Assembly: GCA_000320545.1 (NCBI GenBank)
Contig: ADNK01003172.1
Location: 1 to 45,933 of the forward strand
Reading direction: 5' to 3'
DNA: 45,933 bases
Source of the DNA: Bigelowiella natans CCMP2755
Taxonomy: Eukaryota > Cercozoa > Chlorarachniophyceae
Positions 34,948 through 45,821 of the stretch are shown one piece after another. The notes beneath the pieces are model-generated. The model saw only the letters and a list, made by a program, of their open reading frames with translations. It did not search any database and was not told where the DNA came from. Position 1 is the first letter of the stretch. Every line of letters begins with the position of its first letter. The position numbers and the translations under genes are program-made.

Positions 34948-36637
34948 TGATAATGATGACGAGAGTTCGTTCCTTCCAACATACATATATTATGAGGAGG
35001 ATGCAAACAACCGACAACTCCCGAGGGAGAAGATCACTCGGCGATTTTTGTTCCGCTGCAAGCATGCAGCAGGGCCTGTTGAGGAGCAGAAATCGCTGTT
35101 TTTGTTGTTGTTGCTGTTGTCGTTGTTTTTGCTACTTTCCTTCCCCAAGTACTACTTTTGAGTGGAGGGCGGAGAGTCGAATGTGTTTCGTTCCAATGTT
35201 GATACTCGCGGTGCTTACACACTTCCTCGCAAAACCTATTTTTCGCCTACATCTGCCACCCACCGTTGGCTAGTAGAGAAGGCCCTCTTCAGACGCATCT
35301 TTGCGATTTATTCAATTACTTATATCTTTTCGGCCGCAGTTTGCTATGATCATCGTAGTTGTGGTCCGCTCGCTGATTCTCTGTTTGCTGTTCTGGACCT
35401 TCTCTTGCAGATGTTGCACAATGCTGTCGTAACCCCGCTCTTGTGGGCGAAGATCGGGGTGATGACGTTGAAGAGGAGGATCATGATGGTAGTGTTCGGC
35501 TCAGCTGTACTGGTGCTCCCGTCAATCCCCTTTCCACTATCGTTCGTGTTTATACGCTTTCTCCTCGGCTTGTTTGGAGTGGGGTGATGGCAGGAGATTG
35601 CAGTGTTGATCCTCCCCGGAAAAGGGGATGATGAGATCTGTATGGGCCAGGAAATGGTGGGGCGAGACGGATAAATAATGCCCATGCAGTAGTGACAGAA
35701 GTGCGCGAGAGAAGGGCAGGCGGGAAGTGCATTTTCCATGTCCCGCCCAAGCAAACAGTGTATATACGAGCTTCGATTCCACGGCATGCGCTTGACTGAG
35801 TGACCATCGCTGTGCTAGCGTGCTTTCCAAATAAATTACCGGAGTCGTATACATTCATCAAATCTTCCTCGTGATATCAAACAAGACTCAGATCGCAGTT
35901 TCAGTTATAATCAAAGAGCTTGTGTGTAATCTAAGCGCGTGCACGTCGTAGCTTAATTGTACACGTGGCGCCATGTGGACTGACTTCAATAATTTTTATT
36001 TATAAAGTGATGTTTCCCCAAACATAATTCTCTATACGTACAAGAGTCGCTACGTACATCTAGACATTTGATTTGAAAAATTGACTTCTTGCTATAGGGA
36101 CACTAGCATAGTAGCGTAGCTATAGGCCGTGGAGCTCTAGAGAGTAACTCTAAAGCTAGCTAGCTGTCGTAAGCAGTCTAGCAGTGCCGCATGCATGCGT
36201 GCGCGCATCGATATAATAAACCTATCTAGCTATGCTGAGCGAACACTATAGCAGGCTACACTGTACTACTGTACATGACCATATACATGCAACACATTGC
36301 TGTAATGACAATAACAATGCCTACTTGTGTCGGCTCGCACCGTACCGCCGGCATCACACTCTGAAGTACAAGTAGACAGCGGCCGCTGCTAGTACGATAC
36401 AAAAGTCTGCTGCTAGGTATAGCTAGATAGTTCTAGTGGTGCTCCCTAGCATCATGAGCTACTATACATCCGATATTTATTTATGCATTATTGCATTACT
36501 GCTATATATGCAGGTGTATTTGAATTCCATCACTACGATACCTATATATCTAGCTATGTGCGATGTATGATGTGGCAATAAGATTGGTGTGATGCCAGCT
36601 AGACATATATTTATGTATGGATGACAACAAAAAAGGC
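34948..36637. other. Stretch with unresolved candidate exons, then gene-free DNA
   Basis: Two exon-like plus-strand pieces lie here and could belong to the preceding gene or a separate one. The first is about 34932-35090 (frame with YDEDDDNDDESSFLPTYIYY), preceded by a CTACTAG acceptor. The second is 35412-35630 (VEEEDHDGSVRLSCTGAPVN), preceded by TTGCAG. I could not link them in phase. A competing frame at 35342-35587 encodes a hydrophobic segment. From 35870 to 36637 I see only intergenic-type DNA rich in CTAGCTAG and GCATGC words. Confidence 0.35.
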
Positions 36638-37292
36638 CTACGATCCTCTGTAGGTAGTATAACCAAACGGGGATAGTAGAAGCGGAACATGGTAATGCTC
36701 TCCTAATTTTGTTCGAAATACAATGGAGCACTCGGGATAAAAGCACTCTGTGTTTTGCGCCTTGTAGTAGCCGTCTGTGTCTGCAAAATAGTGGATGAGG
36801 TAAACGTAAATCGTATGAATAGAATATTCAGTACAGCGTTTTCTACCAAACGTGATCATGTAAATGCCAGCGCCAATAGGCTTGAAATCTTTGACCCTTC
36901 CGTCGGAATTTGTAACGTGCGACGAAAGCTTAGCGTAACTTCCCTGGTTAGGCAATTTTAAGAGAGCACTTATAAAAGTATAAACTACTGAAACTGATAG
37001 GACATATGATATGTATGATGTTGCACTATGTTTGAGTCGAATCTCATACATCTTCTTGTTTCTGGTAAAGAGTCATATTCAGCCCTTTGCCAGGTGTCCC
37101 AAGAGCCGTGTCTAGAACGTGACTGGATATTGTCGCTGTATTCTGATCGTGCTTTGCCTCTGTTGTAGCATGACAACTTAGTATTGAAACTCTACGGTAT
37201 GGTATCTGCGGTCCCGTTATTGTTGAGGAAAGAGGGGTGGTGTCTGTGATTATTCACAGGGATCGTGAGCGGATACGTCGAGATACAATCAT
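36638..37292 (-). CDS. uraH: 5-hydroxyisourate hydrolase (transthyretin-like), four exons, about 133 aa
   Basis: Minus-strand exons are 37292-37287 (tentative), 37205-37050, 36943-36847 and 36780-36638, in phase. The family motifs are complete: SHVLDTALGTPGKGLNMTLY near the N-terminus, GIYMITFDT, then FYPECSIVF, HYHVPLLLSPFGYTTYRGS and stop. The catalytic His and Arg positions and the C-terminal YRGS of hydrolases are present, which separates it from transthyretin. It hydrolyses 5-hydroxyisourate to OHCU after urate oxidase, in ureide/purine breakdown. The C-terminus is not a PTS1 signal. The roughly 30 residues before the core (YRRVSILSCHATTEAKHDQN) could carry targeting information. The 6-nt first exon (Met-Ile) is a guess. 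The other three exons are secure. Confidence 0.88.
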
Positions 37293-37967
37293 CGAGAATG
37301 TCTATCGTCCCAACGCAGACTCCTCGGACGTGTGGCCCGATTCAAAAAGAGGCGTATTAGCATGCATCTATTAAAAAAAAAAAAGATCTACATACAAATG
37401 GGTCAATCTAATCGAGGTGGGTGCATGGAACCTTCCATGGTAAGGGGAGGGCTGCTGGGCGATTTCTTGGAAGAAAAAGAGCCGAGAATTAATCAGAATT
37501 ACGTCGATTCTTTGTCGCAGTAAAAAATTGTCATTGATTTCCATTGAACTCAGCATCTCTGTGCTATACAATTAGAGGACTACCAAAAACAATGAACTCA
37601 GAGCAACATCAGGCAACATTTACAACAATAACCCCACAGAGAATGCGTAAAATCCAAGAAATTTTCCGTCTGTGACTCGTGGATGTAAAAATACACACAA
37701 TCGCGGATTTGCCCTTATCCGCTGGGATGTGCTTGACTGACTTCATTGGTGCATAAAAATTGGGAAAATTTTATATATTTCTACGAAAATCCCCTGCATT
37801 TTGTTATAATTTCGAAGAATTTCTGTGCAGCTTGGCAGTGAGTACTTGCACTTTTACACAGGCGCGCGTTCTCACCCCCCACCCCCCGTCTCAGGCGGTG
37901 CTTCTTCACAGATCGCCATCAGTTCTTCCGACGAAAAAGAGTCTTATTTTCGGGGGTTTTATCCGCC
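37293..37967. other. Divergent spacer between HIU hydrolase and the membrane protein
   Basis: No supported exon. It holds an A run near 37374-37384 and otherwise AT-rich DNA that should contain both promoters. Confidence 0.45.
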
Positions 37968-39554
37968 ATGGGAAGCTGTGACGAATGGACGAAAATTGAC
38001 ATCATCAGCTTCATTATCACCCTGCTTGTTGCCGATGTAAGTTCTCTACAGACAGATCCTTGAGTAATGGTGCTAGCAAACAAGCAAAACCTGTTGCGAA
38101 TGAGGGATCATGCATTCTAAATTATATCCTAACTCAATTAAAAGTTTCGCACTGACTTGGTCAGTAGCGACATTTCACACATAAAAAACTTCGCTTAACA
38201 AGTAATTTTCCCGTCAGCTCGTTTTCATCGGGGCCTACTCCGTCTGTCGGATGTACGGCAGGCGTCGCTATATCATCAGCCATTTTCACGATACGGTGTC
38301 CTCTTTCTTCTCCTATATGGGAGATTCTCGCTACTGCGTCTTCGTATTCTCCGTCATTGTGATATCGCAAGCACTGGTCCTCTCCACCCTCGTCACCTGG
38401 AAGTACCGCGACAAGAGAAAGCCAAAGCAGTACCAGGAGAACTGGGCTGTCGTGCATATTGTTGACCTCATCGCTTGGGCCTCCTTCATATGTGCCGTGC
38501 TGACGAATCTCCTCATTTTTCCGCTGAAGCTGGGCTCCCAGAGATGTCGCATTGTGGGAACAACCTGCACTCCAGGACGGTCATACTGGGCGCATTACGT
38601 AGGCGGAGTCGCCTTCCTGTTGGTAGACCCGCTCATTCATTTTGTGGCGTATCTAGTCTCTGGTTTTGCGAAAGGCTTCGAGCTGCACAAGGTGATAGTC
38701 ATCGCCATCTTCGGATCGGCCTTGCTGTTTGGGCTGCTGTCACTAAGCACCAAGCATCCTATCTGCACGCGCCACATATGCTGCGGGGCGTTTGACCCTG
38801 AAGAGCGCACCGAGAGGAGCATCTGCCAAAAGAAGGCGTTCCCCAAATTCAAAGGCCCGATGACGAAGGCGCAGCTAGAGCTCAAAGCCATAGCGGATGC
38901 CGAAGCCATGCTACGCGTTCTTAAGGAGAAGAGCCAACGTGAGGGGGGCGCCGCCCCCGCAGCAGAAGCAACAGCAGATTCGTCCAAAGAAGATGACCGA
39001 AAGAGTGAGAAGCGGGAAGACATTCCTGACCTAAGCGTAGTTACGATGTTAGGAGACGACAACCCCAGCGGCATCCAAATCCCCGTGCTATCATCGGGGG
39101 CGGGAACGTGCGTGAGGAATGACTCTGAAGACGCCGAGCACAAAGGGATTGCACATGCAAACTATGAGAGGGGGGGAGGGGAGGAGGGAAGCCCTAGCGG
39201 CACAGTCGCGGTTGGAGATGAGGAAAAAGAAACGCCATCGTTGGGGCAGGGGCAGCTGGCATCCACGATCAAGGGCAGCACACAAGGTGAAGGGTCTTCC
39301 CTTGGAGAAGGAGAAGGAGGAGGAGGAGGAGGAGCATGGGGTTCTATCGATACCAAAATCGGAGACCTAAGCGATATACAACATCCACCGGGTACTATTC
39401 CCTTCGATGTTGATGCTCCTGCTGCTATGCTGCCAGATTCGTCGATTCAGCTCAAGGAGTCGAGGAGGCCCTTCCTTCGCCTGTGGTCAACTGGGACTGA
39501 GCTTGTAGCTATCGCTCTCATCGTTGCTGGTAGTGCGTGCGAGTGGGTTTGTGC

Positions 39555-39589
<35 letters not shown>

Positions 39590-39981
39590 TTTTGGTACCT
39601 CATAAACGGCACTCGCAATCGCTCTTGAGCAGCTTGAACGGAGCCCTTCTAAGACCTTTCCCGACACGCACACTACTGTTGATTTCTATTAGGAAACGTC
39701 CTCATCTCTTGTGAGGAATTTTCGAGACTCGGCTTCTACTAGATAGCCATCATTGCTGGTTGGTTTTTAAAGGGAGATGGAGAGAGCGTCGGATCAACTC
39801 GAGATTGCCATCGTTCGTTGTTATTATCATATTATCGTCCCCAAAGTTACAATTTTCACACACCTCTCCTCCTCTTCCTCCTCAATCAGGAGTTATAATT
39901 TACCATGAGCTACCAATGTACTTCAAAGCTAAAAAAACTAACCTCATGTCACAGCCGTCGCCGCAGGGCGAGAAAAAATAA
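37968..39981 (+). CDS. Multi-pass membrane protein of unknown function, three exons, 490 aa
   Basis: Exons are 37968-38036, 38218-39529 and 39890-39981, in phase. The first span is split by intron 1 (DIISFIITLLVAD joined to LVFIGAYSV). Further hydrophobic segments are YCVFVFSVIVISQALVL, IVDLIAWASFICAVLTN, VGGVAFLLVDPLIHFVAYLV and VIVIAIFGSALLFGLLSL. A long hydrophilic loop follows with Ala/Glu/Lys- and Gly-rich stretches (about residues 220-410). A last segment (LVAIALIVAGVIIYHELPMY) is created only when exon 2 is spliced to exon 3. The Cys cluster CTRHICC lies after the fifth span. The last intron contains a (GT)n tract at about 39553-39589. I recognise no transporter or receptor signature. 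Confidence 0.78.
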
Positions 39982-40223
39982 TCTTAAGATCTGCTGCTCC
40001 TTTTTAAAGCCATCCAACTGCAGATCACGAATGCTATAGACAACTAGACAGCGAGAGAGTACTGTTAAGTGATTTATCCAATGATTAATATTTATCATAA
40101 TACAGTAAATACAGCCTTCTTAGGCGCAAAGCGTCTATTGTGTTTATGCGTGCATGTAGCGCCGTGACAAAATTAGAGCACACAGCACACAGCACACAGC
40201 ACACAGCACACAGCACACAGCAC

Positions 40224-40262
<39 letters not shown>

Positions 40263-40771
40263 ATCCAAACACACATGCGCTTACATGTATGTGTTATATA
40301 GTTATAGTGTGCAAGGTGTTGCATCATCAGGAGCCATTGTATTCAGTGGATCACGCGTGCTACATCTACACATTCTTGTATTAGCCGCCGCTGGCGATCG
40401 CCAGTAGTCATAACAATACATGTAAGCCTAGGAACCCGCGATGCAAACTCAGTATGGCGGGATATTATGTACGTATGAACACATGTTCGTACGATAAACA
40501 TGTATCGTCTCTGACCGCGGCTAATTGGCACTAGTACGTTGTGACTCAATGCACTCAGGGCGCATGTATCCCAAGCGCATGATGTTGGCATTATGAGTAT
40601 GATACCATCATGTAGTTACTACAATGTTACAGTGACATAACAAGCGCAATGGATCATTGCCGATACGATGTGGCTGGGGATCGCATGCTTGCGTCAAAGT
40701 CTTCATGCGCTTGTCTTAAATCAGAACTACGATTCCAACCTGTTAGGCACTGAAGATTTGTCGGTATTCTC
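39982..40771. other. Gene-free stretch with a heptamer repeat
   Basis: A tandem GCACACA array at 40177-40232 merges into (CA)n to about 40260. The remainder is CA/TG- and ACGT-rich DNA without supported exons. Confidence 0.5.
40177..40260. repeat. Tandem (GCACACA)n array running into (CA)n
   Basis: About eight near-perfect copies of the 7-mer GCACACA are followed directly by a pure CA tract. This looks like a dinucleotide repeat in which a G interruption was itself amplified. Confidence 0.9.
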
Positions 40772-42439
40772 CTATAACTCTGCCACGATTCTCTTGATAC
40801 CGAATAAGCGCTTATAGGCAATCCCCCTCTTTCGCTTCTCCTTTTCGGATAACGGCTTTCCCTGCGAAGAGAAGGAAGGTTAGAGGGCGTTCCAGGATAT
40901 GTGTGGGAGAGTGTGGGCGCGGAGCAGTGCTTGTGATCTGCACGCCTCACTCACAAAGAATTGATATCGCACGGTGCCATTTATCCGGACTTTCTTGTGA
41001 ACCTGCGTCTGCACATTCATTCGTGATTATATCAGACGACACTTGCCCACAACGATGATGCGGAGAGATTAACCGTACCATAAGCTTGATCTTGGTGTCG
41101 ACCTTCACAAGTCTATGCGACAGTGCCTTCAGCTTTCGCATCGATCCTGCGAGCTTCTTGTAGGATGAGTCTGGCGATGAGCAGAGGGCGTTGGACATTT
41201 CACATGCACAGCTACTACTACTACTACAACTACGAATCAGAGAAACTCTTCCCCTAAATTTTCCGTGCGTGTCCTTGCCTGTGCTCTGCCTTTCTTTCAC
41301 TCCGGTCGATGTTTGAGGATCCCAAGCGACTGCGGTTAGTAGGCCATGGTAATTGTGTCACGTGGGGCGGTTGGCGGCATGTTTCGTGCAAACTATACCG
41401 TATTCGCGCCTTAACTTCTTGATGTTTTCTCCTGGCTGAACGAAGATCGTATGCGTCGCCTGCACCCCTGGATATGTCTAGTGCGATCAGAAACACCTCA
41501 TTATCAATGGCGCTGCAAGCTTGACGTAGCTTTTACAAGCCAATACCCGGACGGCGTAATGGAGACTCCCTCGTTTCATTTCGATATTCAATTCCTGGCA
41601 GAGAACAGCATACCATTGGGGATCATACTCGTTGTGAGCGAGCAGTGAATGACTCTCACCTCCTTTGCACGCGCTTCCTGTAGCGTGTGGCGCAGTTGGT
41701 AGAGTTTCTGAACGAGAAGGAGCACCAACAAGGGATAACAGTTTAGACGGTGTAAAAAGCGGAAGTCTGCATATTGTAACAATCAAAATACATTTTTGCA
41801 AATATTTCCCCAATCCACTTCATTCCTCTATAGCATAACAAATGTGTACATATGGTATATATGCGTATATACAACCTGCAGAACTTCAGTCCTATTTTGC
41901 CTGTGAATTCGATGAACTTTGCCGGTAACCTGGCACGTGGCATTATATCATACATATGCGTTCTCTATTCAGCCCAGATATACGTCGTCCTGGAGAATGC
42001 TTACCCTGTCCTTCCGGTGAGATAATATCCCGTAATAGAAGGTCTCAGGGTTCCGCTTCTTCGCCAGCTGCATAAACGTGGTATATCAGATACAGAGATA
42101 GCGAGGGGGGTTTTCGTCCTCATGCACTGTTGGAATGTGGTGCGGGTGTTTCTGCGTACGTTCTTGAGGCGGTTTTCCGCGTTCTCTTTTCGCCTCCGCT
42201 CTCGCAGCAGCCTAACGACAGCATGCACGATTGGAGAACCCATCCCACGCAGAATGGCGGGCTTTTTGTGGATGGTGTACTTACCGCTCCCTGCGCTCGA
42301 ACTTATCCTCCCTCGGAATTTCAAGCTTCCTCGATTCGGAATCCCTCTTCACACCTCGACGGGGCTTGTGGTCTTTGAAGGAGGCCTCAGTAGTCGGAAT
42401 CGTCAGCAGCCAACAAGCGGTAATCATAACAAAAACCAT
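40772..42439 (-). CDS. UTP11: UTP11-like SSU processome protein, ten exons, about 289 aa
   Basis: Minus-strand exons are 42439-42285, 42211-42160, 42067-42005, 41929-41876, 41707-41660, 41594-41547, 41459-41399, 41329-41079, 41002-40955 and 40861-40772, all in phase. UTP11 features are ENRLKNLAKKRNPETFYYG (family: KA..RNPDEFYFGM), then KVHRIHRQNRTE and a helical KLYQLRHTLQEARAKE. THTIFVQPGENIKKL corresponds to the K-H-x-x-F-V strand. A C-terminal YKKLAGSMRKLKALSHRLVK leads into VRYQFFGKPLSEKEKRKRG, like the basic end of UTP11. It acts in the nucleolus in early 18S rRNA processing. Human UTP11 is 253 aa. The N-terminus (MVFVMITACWLL) is unusual and may be wrong. In exon 8 a Ser run (CSSSSSCACE) comes from an AGT repeat and may hide another intron. 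Confidence 0.75.
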
Positions 42440-43106
42440 CGTCTAGCTCATCCGTCACCTACCTCATCCTACGATATATTGCTCGCTATAAATCGTGAGC
42501 GGCCCCTCCCCCTCGCTCTCAGTGCTGGAATGTTGCGAACACTCTCGTGGCCTTCTTAGCTCATGGGGGCGCGCCTCCGCTGCTTTGTAACTTTTCCGCG
42601 CTGTTCGAGGACGCGGCTCCGTTCGGTGCTTTGCCGGTGATATTTAGTGCTGAAAACATACCAACATTTATTTCTACAATATTACCAAAATTGGGAATAT
42701 TTCTAAGCTAGAAATATCTAACAAATAACGTGTAAAATTTTCACCAGTATCAGCGTCGACGAGCATTCCGAGGTTCTCTTCGACGAAATAATATGCATTT
42801 CAGATCCGGCAGATATCCTAGAAATATGTTTCCTGGCGAAGCTCAACCCCTTGCCCGATCCTTGTAATTTTCGCCTAGAAGTTGTTGTCGCAGGGCAAAA
42901 ACACATAGGGTTTTGGCCTATACACGCGACCAAAGCTCTGGTCGTCGGGACCTGCAGCCTTTGACGCGAGTACGTTGCCAGGGAACGTGCTTCTCTTCTG
43001 AGCCAGAATCCGGATATAGAGATTAATCAGTGGCGGTGCGACGAACGAACGAACGAAGCAGCGCGACAAATCGCACTCAGCAGTGGGTATGGAGTAGGCG
43101 ACGGTG
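42440..43106. other. Divergent spacer with a possible minus-strand exon
   Basis: The minus-strand frame 42994-42875 (KRSTFPGNVLASKAAGPDD ... CDNNF) follows a TCAG and ends in a stop. It could be a last exon, but its upstream part would overlap thymidine kinase antisense. Otherwise the spacer holds the UTP11 and thymidine kinase promoters. Confidence 0.35.
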
Positions 43107-44417
43107 ATGGCGTCCATGTTCTCCAAGTGCTTTCCAATCGGGCTGCGGAGCGTGAATGCTCTGAGTCGTAGCAAGCTGCGAAGAAATGCGTCGGTGTTGC
43201 AGCAGGCTCAAAGAACGACGGCAGCACAGTCGGGAGGGCGGCTCGAACTTATCATGGGGCCGATGTTCGCCGGGAAGACCAGGTTGGGCCAGCCACCGTT
43301 GCGGTGGTGTTTTGCCCTTCTCATCATCACGAACAAGCGACGTCATTCACGTTCAGCGTCTTTCTGTTGATTCTTAGTGCGTTGATATCTCGCATAGAAG
43401 AGGAGGAGTGCAGAGAAGTCCCAGTATTGGTTTGTGACACGAACTTCGTAACATTCCGCGTCGCCTTTGGCAGATATACGTATTCATATACATATGTGTG
43501 TGTGTGTGTTTTGGCTGCGAATAAATACTAGGTTGTGAAATCAGCTGCGGACGATAGATATGCAAACGATAAAGTAGTGACTCATGATGGTAATATCATA
43601 GTAAAATCCCTTCTTCAGCTACTTTTGAGGCCATACTATCGCCAAACAGGGGCATCGAAAAGGTGCATTGCCGTGCCTGCGCTTAAGGATCTCCCAGAGA
43701 GCGAACTCAAGGTGAAGAAAAATGGATGCAATAAGTTGCATCGAGAGCCCTCCATATACCTATTTGTGTGGGTCGATTCAGGAGGTCAACGTCATAGCAA
43801 TTGATGAGAGCCAGTTTTTCCCAGATCTCTTTGAGTTCTGCAAAGCTTCTGGTAGTTGCAAACTCCATTTTTGCTCATAAACGACCTCTCTCGCATGACT
43901 GAGCAAGTGCAATTCATCATCCATCCCAGCGGACCGAGGGCAGACGGTGATTGTTGCTGGCCTGGATGGGGATTTCAACAGGTCGCTCATTCCTCGAATT
44001 ATTCTTACTTCCAACTGCGCGTATAGTAACGGAGAGGCTATGTGATGAAAGGGAACGCTTCGGTCAAATCATCGACCTCATTCCTCTAGCGGACAGGATT
44101 CAGAAGGTGCTAATACCATTACATTTATTACTATCTTGCAAGCTATTGGGCACTGTCATACTGGTTATGTGATTACAACTACTTCGGGTATGCACGTGCG
44201 GTGCGCAGCCGTGTGTGGTACGTGATGGTTTATACTGAAGTATAAGGCCCCTTCCCCTTCCTACGAACAGTTGAACGCTCGCTGCCGTATCTGTGGTGCT
44301 GAGGCGCCATTCACGGGGAGAATAAAGAAGTCTGAAGAGCAAACCCTAGTAGGGGGAGCGGACGCCTACATGCCTCTGTGCCGACGGCACTATCTCGAGC
44401 ATATCATAGGATCGTGA
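43107..44417 (+). CDS. TK1: Thymidine kinase (TK1 type), eight exons, 223 aa, with presequence
   Basis: Exons are 43107-43282, 43378-43429, 43532-43589, 43650-43711, 43782-43851, 43930-43981, 44052-44106 and 44271-44417, all in phase. The first 45 residues are Ser/Arg/Ala-rich without acids (MASMFSKCFPIGLRSVNALS), like a mitochondrial or plastid presequence. The kinase core follows: Walker A in LELIMGPMFAGKTS, then VVKSAADDRYANDKVVTHDG. Walker B-like NVIAIDESQFFPDLFEFC, VIVAGLDGDFNRERFG and IIDLIPLADRI come next. A zinc/lasso region contains CRICGAEA and CRRHY. It phosphorylates thymidine (salvage to dTMP). The presequence suggests organellar dTTP supply. The core is of normal length for TK1-type enzymes. 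Confidence 0.92.
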
Positions 44418-44975
44418 TAAGAAAGTGTTGTGTGCAACATTTGTCGCTCACTAGCTCATCATGGCGCTCAGAATGACACATACGCTTGTAACTGCCCATG
44501 TATACGTGCAGCGCTGCGATGTCAATCCATTGAAAGTCGCAGTGTCGCAGCAAGAGAAATGACACAACAGTCTAATGGTGGTGCAGCTGACTGGCTCATT
44601 GTGCGCACGACTAGTGCGCTATCACTAGTGTTCACACAATTTGGCACTCTATGGCACTTGTATACTTGCCTTTGCGATGACAATTCCTGCCGACAATCCC
44701 CGTGCTAGCATGAACACCCTAGACCCTGTAGTACCAAATCATCGCATGCACACAGCTCCGGCGTGCTGCGTAAGTGTGATTCATTACGCCGCACACGAAT
44801 GCGAAAAGCCGAACGAACACCAATCAGTTGTGTTTGCGTAGCAAGCCCAGACAATGGATCAATAAATGCATGGCATCGATGAGGGGATGCGGCGCTCCGG
44901 TCGCACATCGCATGACAAGTGCAGATCATTCACAGCAAACTACGACACACAAAGCGCACAGTAGCTTGTTCATTT
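44418..44975. other. Gene-free stretch between convergent genes
   Basis: CA/TG-rich intergenic DNA with short palindromes. No supported exon. Confidence 0.5.
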
Positions 44976-45153
44976 CTACAATCTCACAAGACCCTCAAGA
45001 ATAGATTGATGCCGCTGTTCTGTCAGCGGAAGCCAGGATCGCGATTTGTCGCAACGCAGCAACAAAGCGTCGCCGCTCATGTTCTTAGGGTCAAACCCAT
45101 CACGCTGCAGGCCTAGTTTGTAACGGGGAATGTAATATCTGTTGTGTGTACTC

Positions 45154-45193
<40 letters not shown>

Positions 45194-45196
45194 GAC

Positions 45197-45244
<48 letters not shown>

Positions 45245-45735
45245 GCGCGCGTACGCATACGCGCACTATTCGGAAGGTTTCTAAGCCTTAAACGCGGAAC
45301 CGAGTGTACACACATGCTAAAACAATATCTCATCTGTACAAGCATACCCATCTTACGATGCTTAAACGTGGATGTGACGTCCATTGCGCCCTGCCCCTTC
45401 CTCACTCGCAGGAAGACGGGGATCGCGTACCTGCCATGTAGCACATGAGGCCGTTGTGGCCGTGTTCACTAAGAGGAGGAGGATGATAAATCAAGACTTA
45501 CGGAGGAAGATGCCGGGTGCAGTGAAGGTAAAGTCTTCGGAGTGACGACGACGACGGAGGAGGGGGGGAACGGGGGGTGCGGCTACGCTCTTGACTCTGT
45601 TGTCGATGTCGATCTCCATCACCATCAATATCATCATCATCTTCTTCATCTTCTTCTTCTAGACGGATGCACGCCATGCCAGCTCGGCCGTCGTAATGGG
45701 GGACGCTGACCCCGTACACGATCCCTTCTAACACA
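44976..45735 (-). CDS. FATP / very-long-chain acyl-CoA synthetase, C-terminal exons only
   Basis: Minus-strand exons are 45735-45502, 45430 to about 45348 and 45138-44976. The first encodes VLEGIVYGVSVPHYDGRAGM, the FATP signature V-Y-G-V-x-V-P...E/D-G-R-A-G-M. The second begins YAIPVFLRVRKGQGAMDVTS and ends TFKHRK. The third encodes LGLQRDGFDP, the conserved ...EGFDP, and the usual tail (SWLPLTEQRHQSILEGLVRL). These enzymes activate long fatty acids to acyl-CoA at membranes. The catalytic AMP-binding core lies beyond the right edge. Between AGM and YAIP there is an acidic and Ser/Pro-rich insertion (EEEDEEDDDDIDGDGD). The junction between exons two and three is unresolved. In-phase options leave extra residues between HRK and YKLG. 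Confidence 0.85.
45157..45239 (-). repeat. (CA)n-(GACA)n-(GA)n compound microsatellite in the last FATP intron
   Basis: On the plus strand, (CA)n at about 45157-45188 is followed by GACA copies and (GA)n to about 45239. The tract ends close to the acceptor of the last FATP exon. Confidence 0.9.
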
Positions 45736-45790
45736 CTGATTGGATTCAACGTGATAAGCACTTTTTATCACGGTCGTCGTCATCATCATT

Positions 45791-45821
<31 letters not shown>

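Noticed and set aside
41333-41364. 32-nt intron in UTP11 giving NRPTRL
   Set aside because: Attractive by family alignment, but much shorter than all other introns here, and the next exon then fails to join in phase. Kept only as a finding to test.
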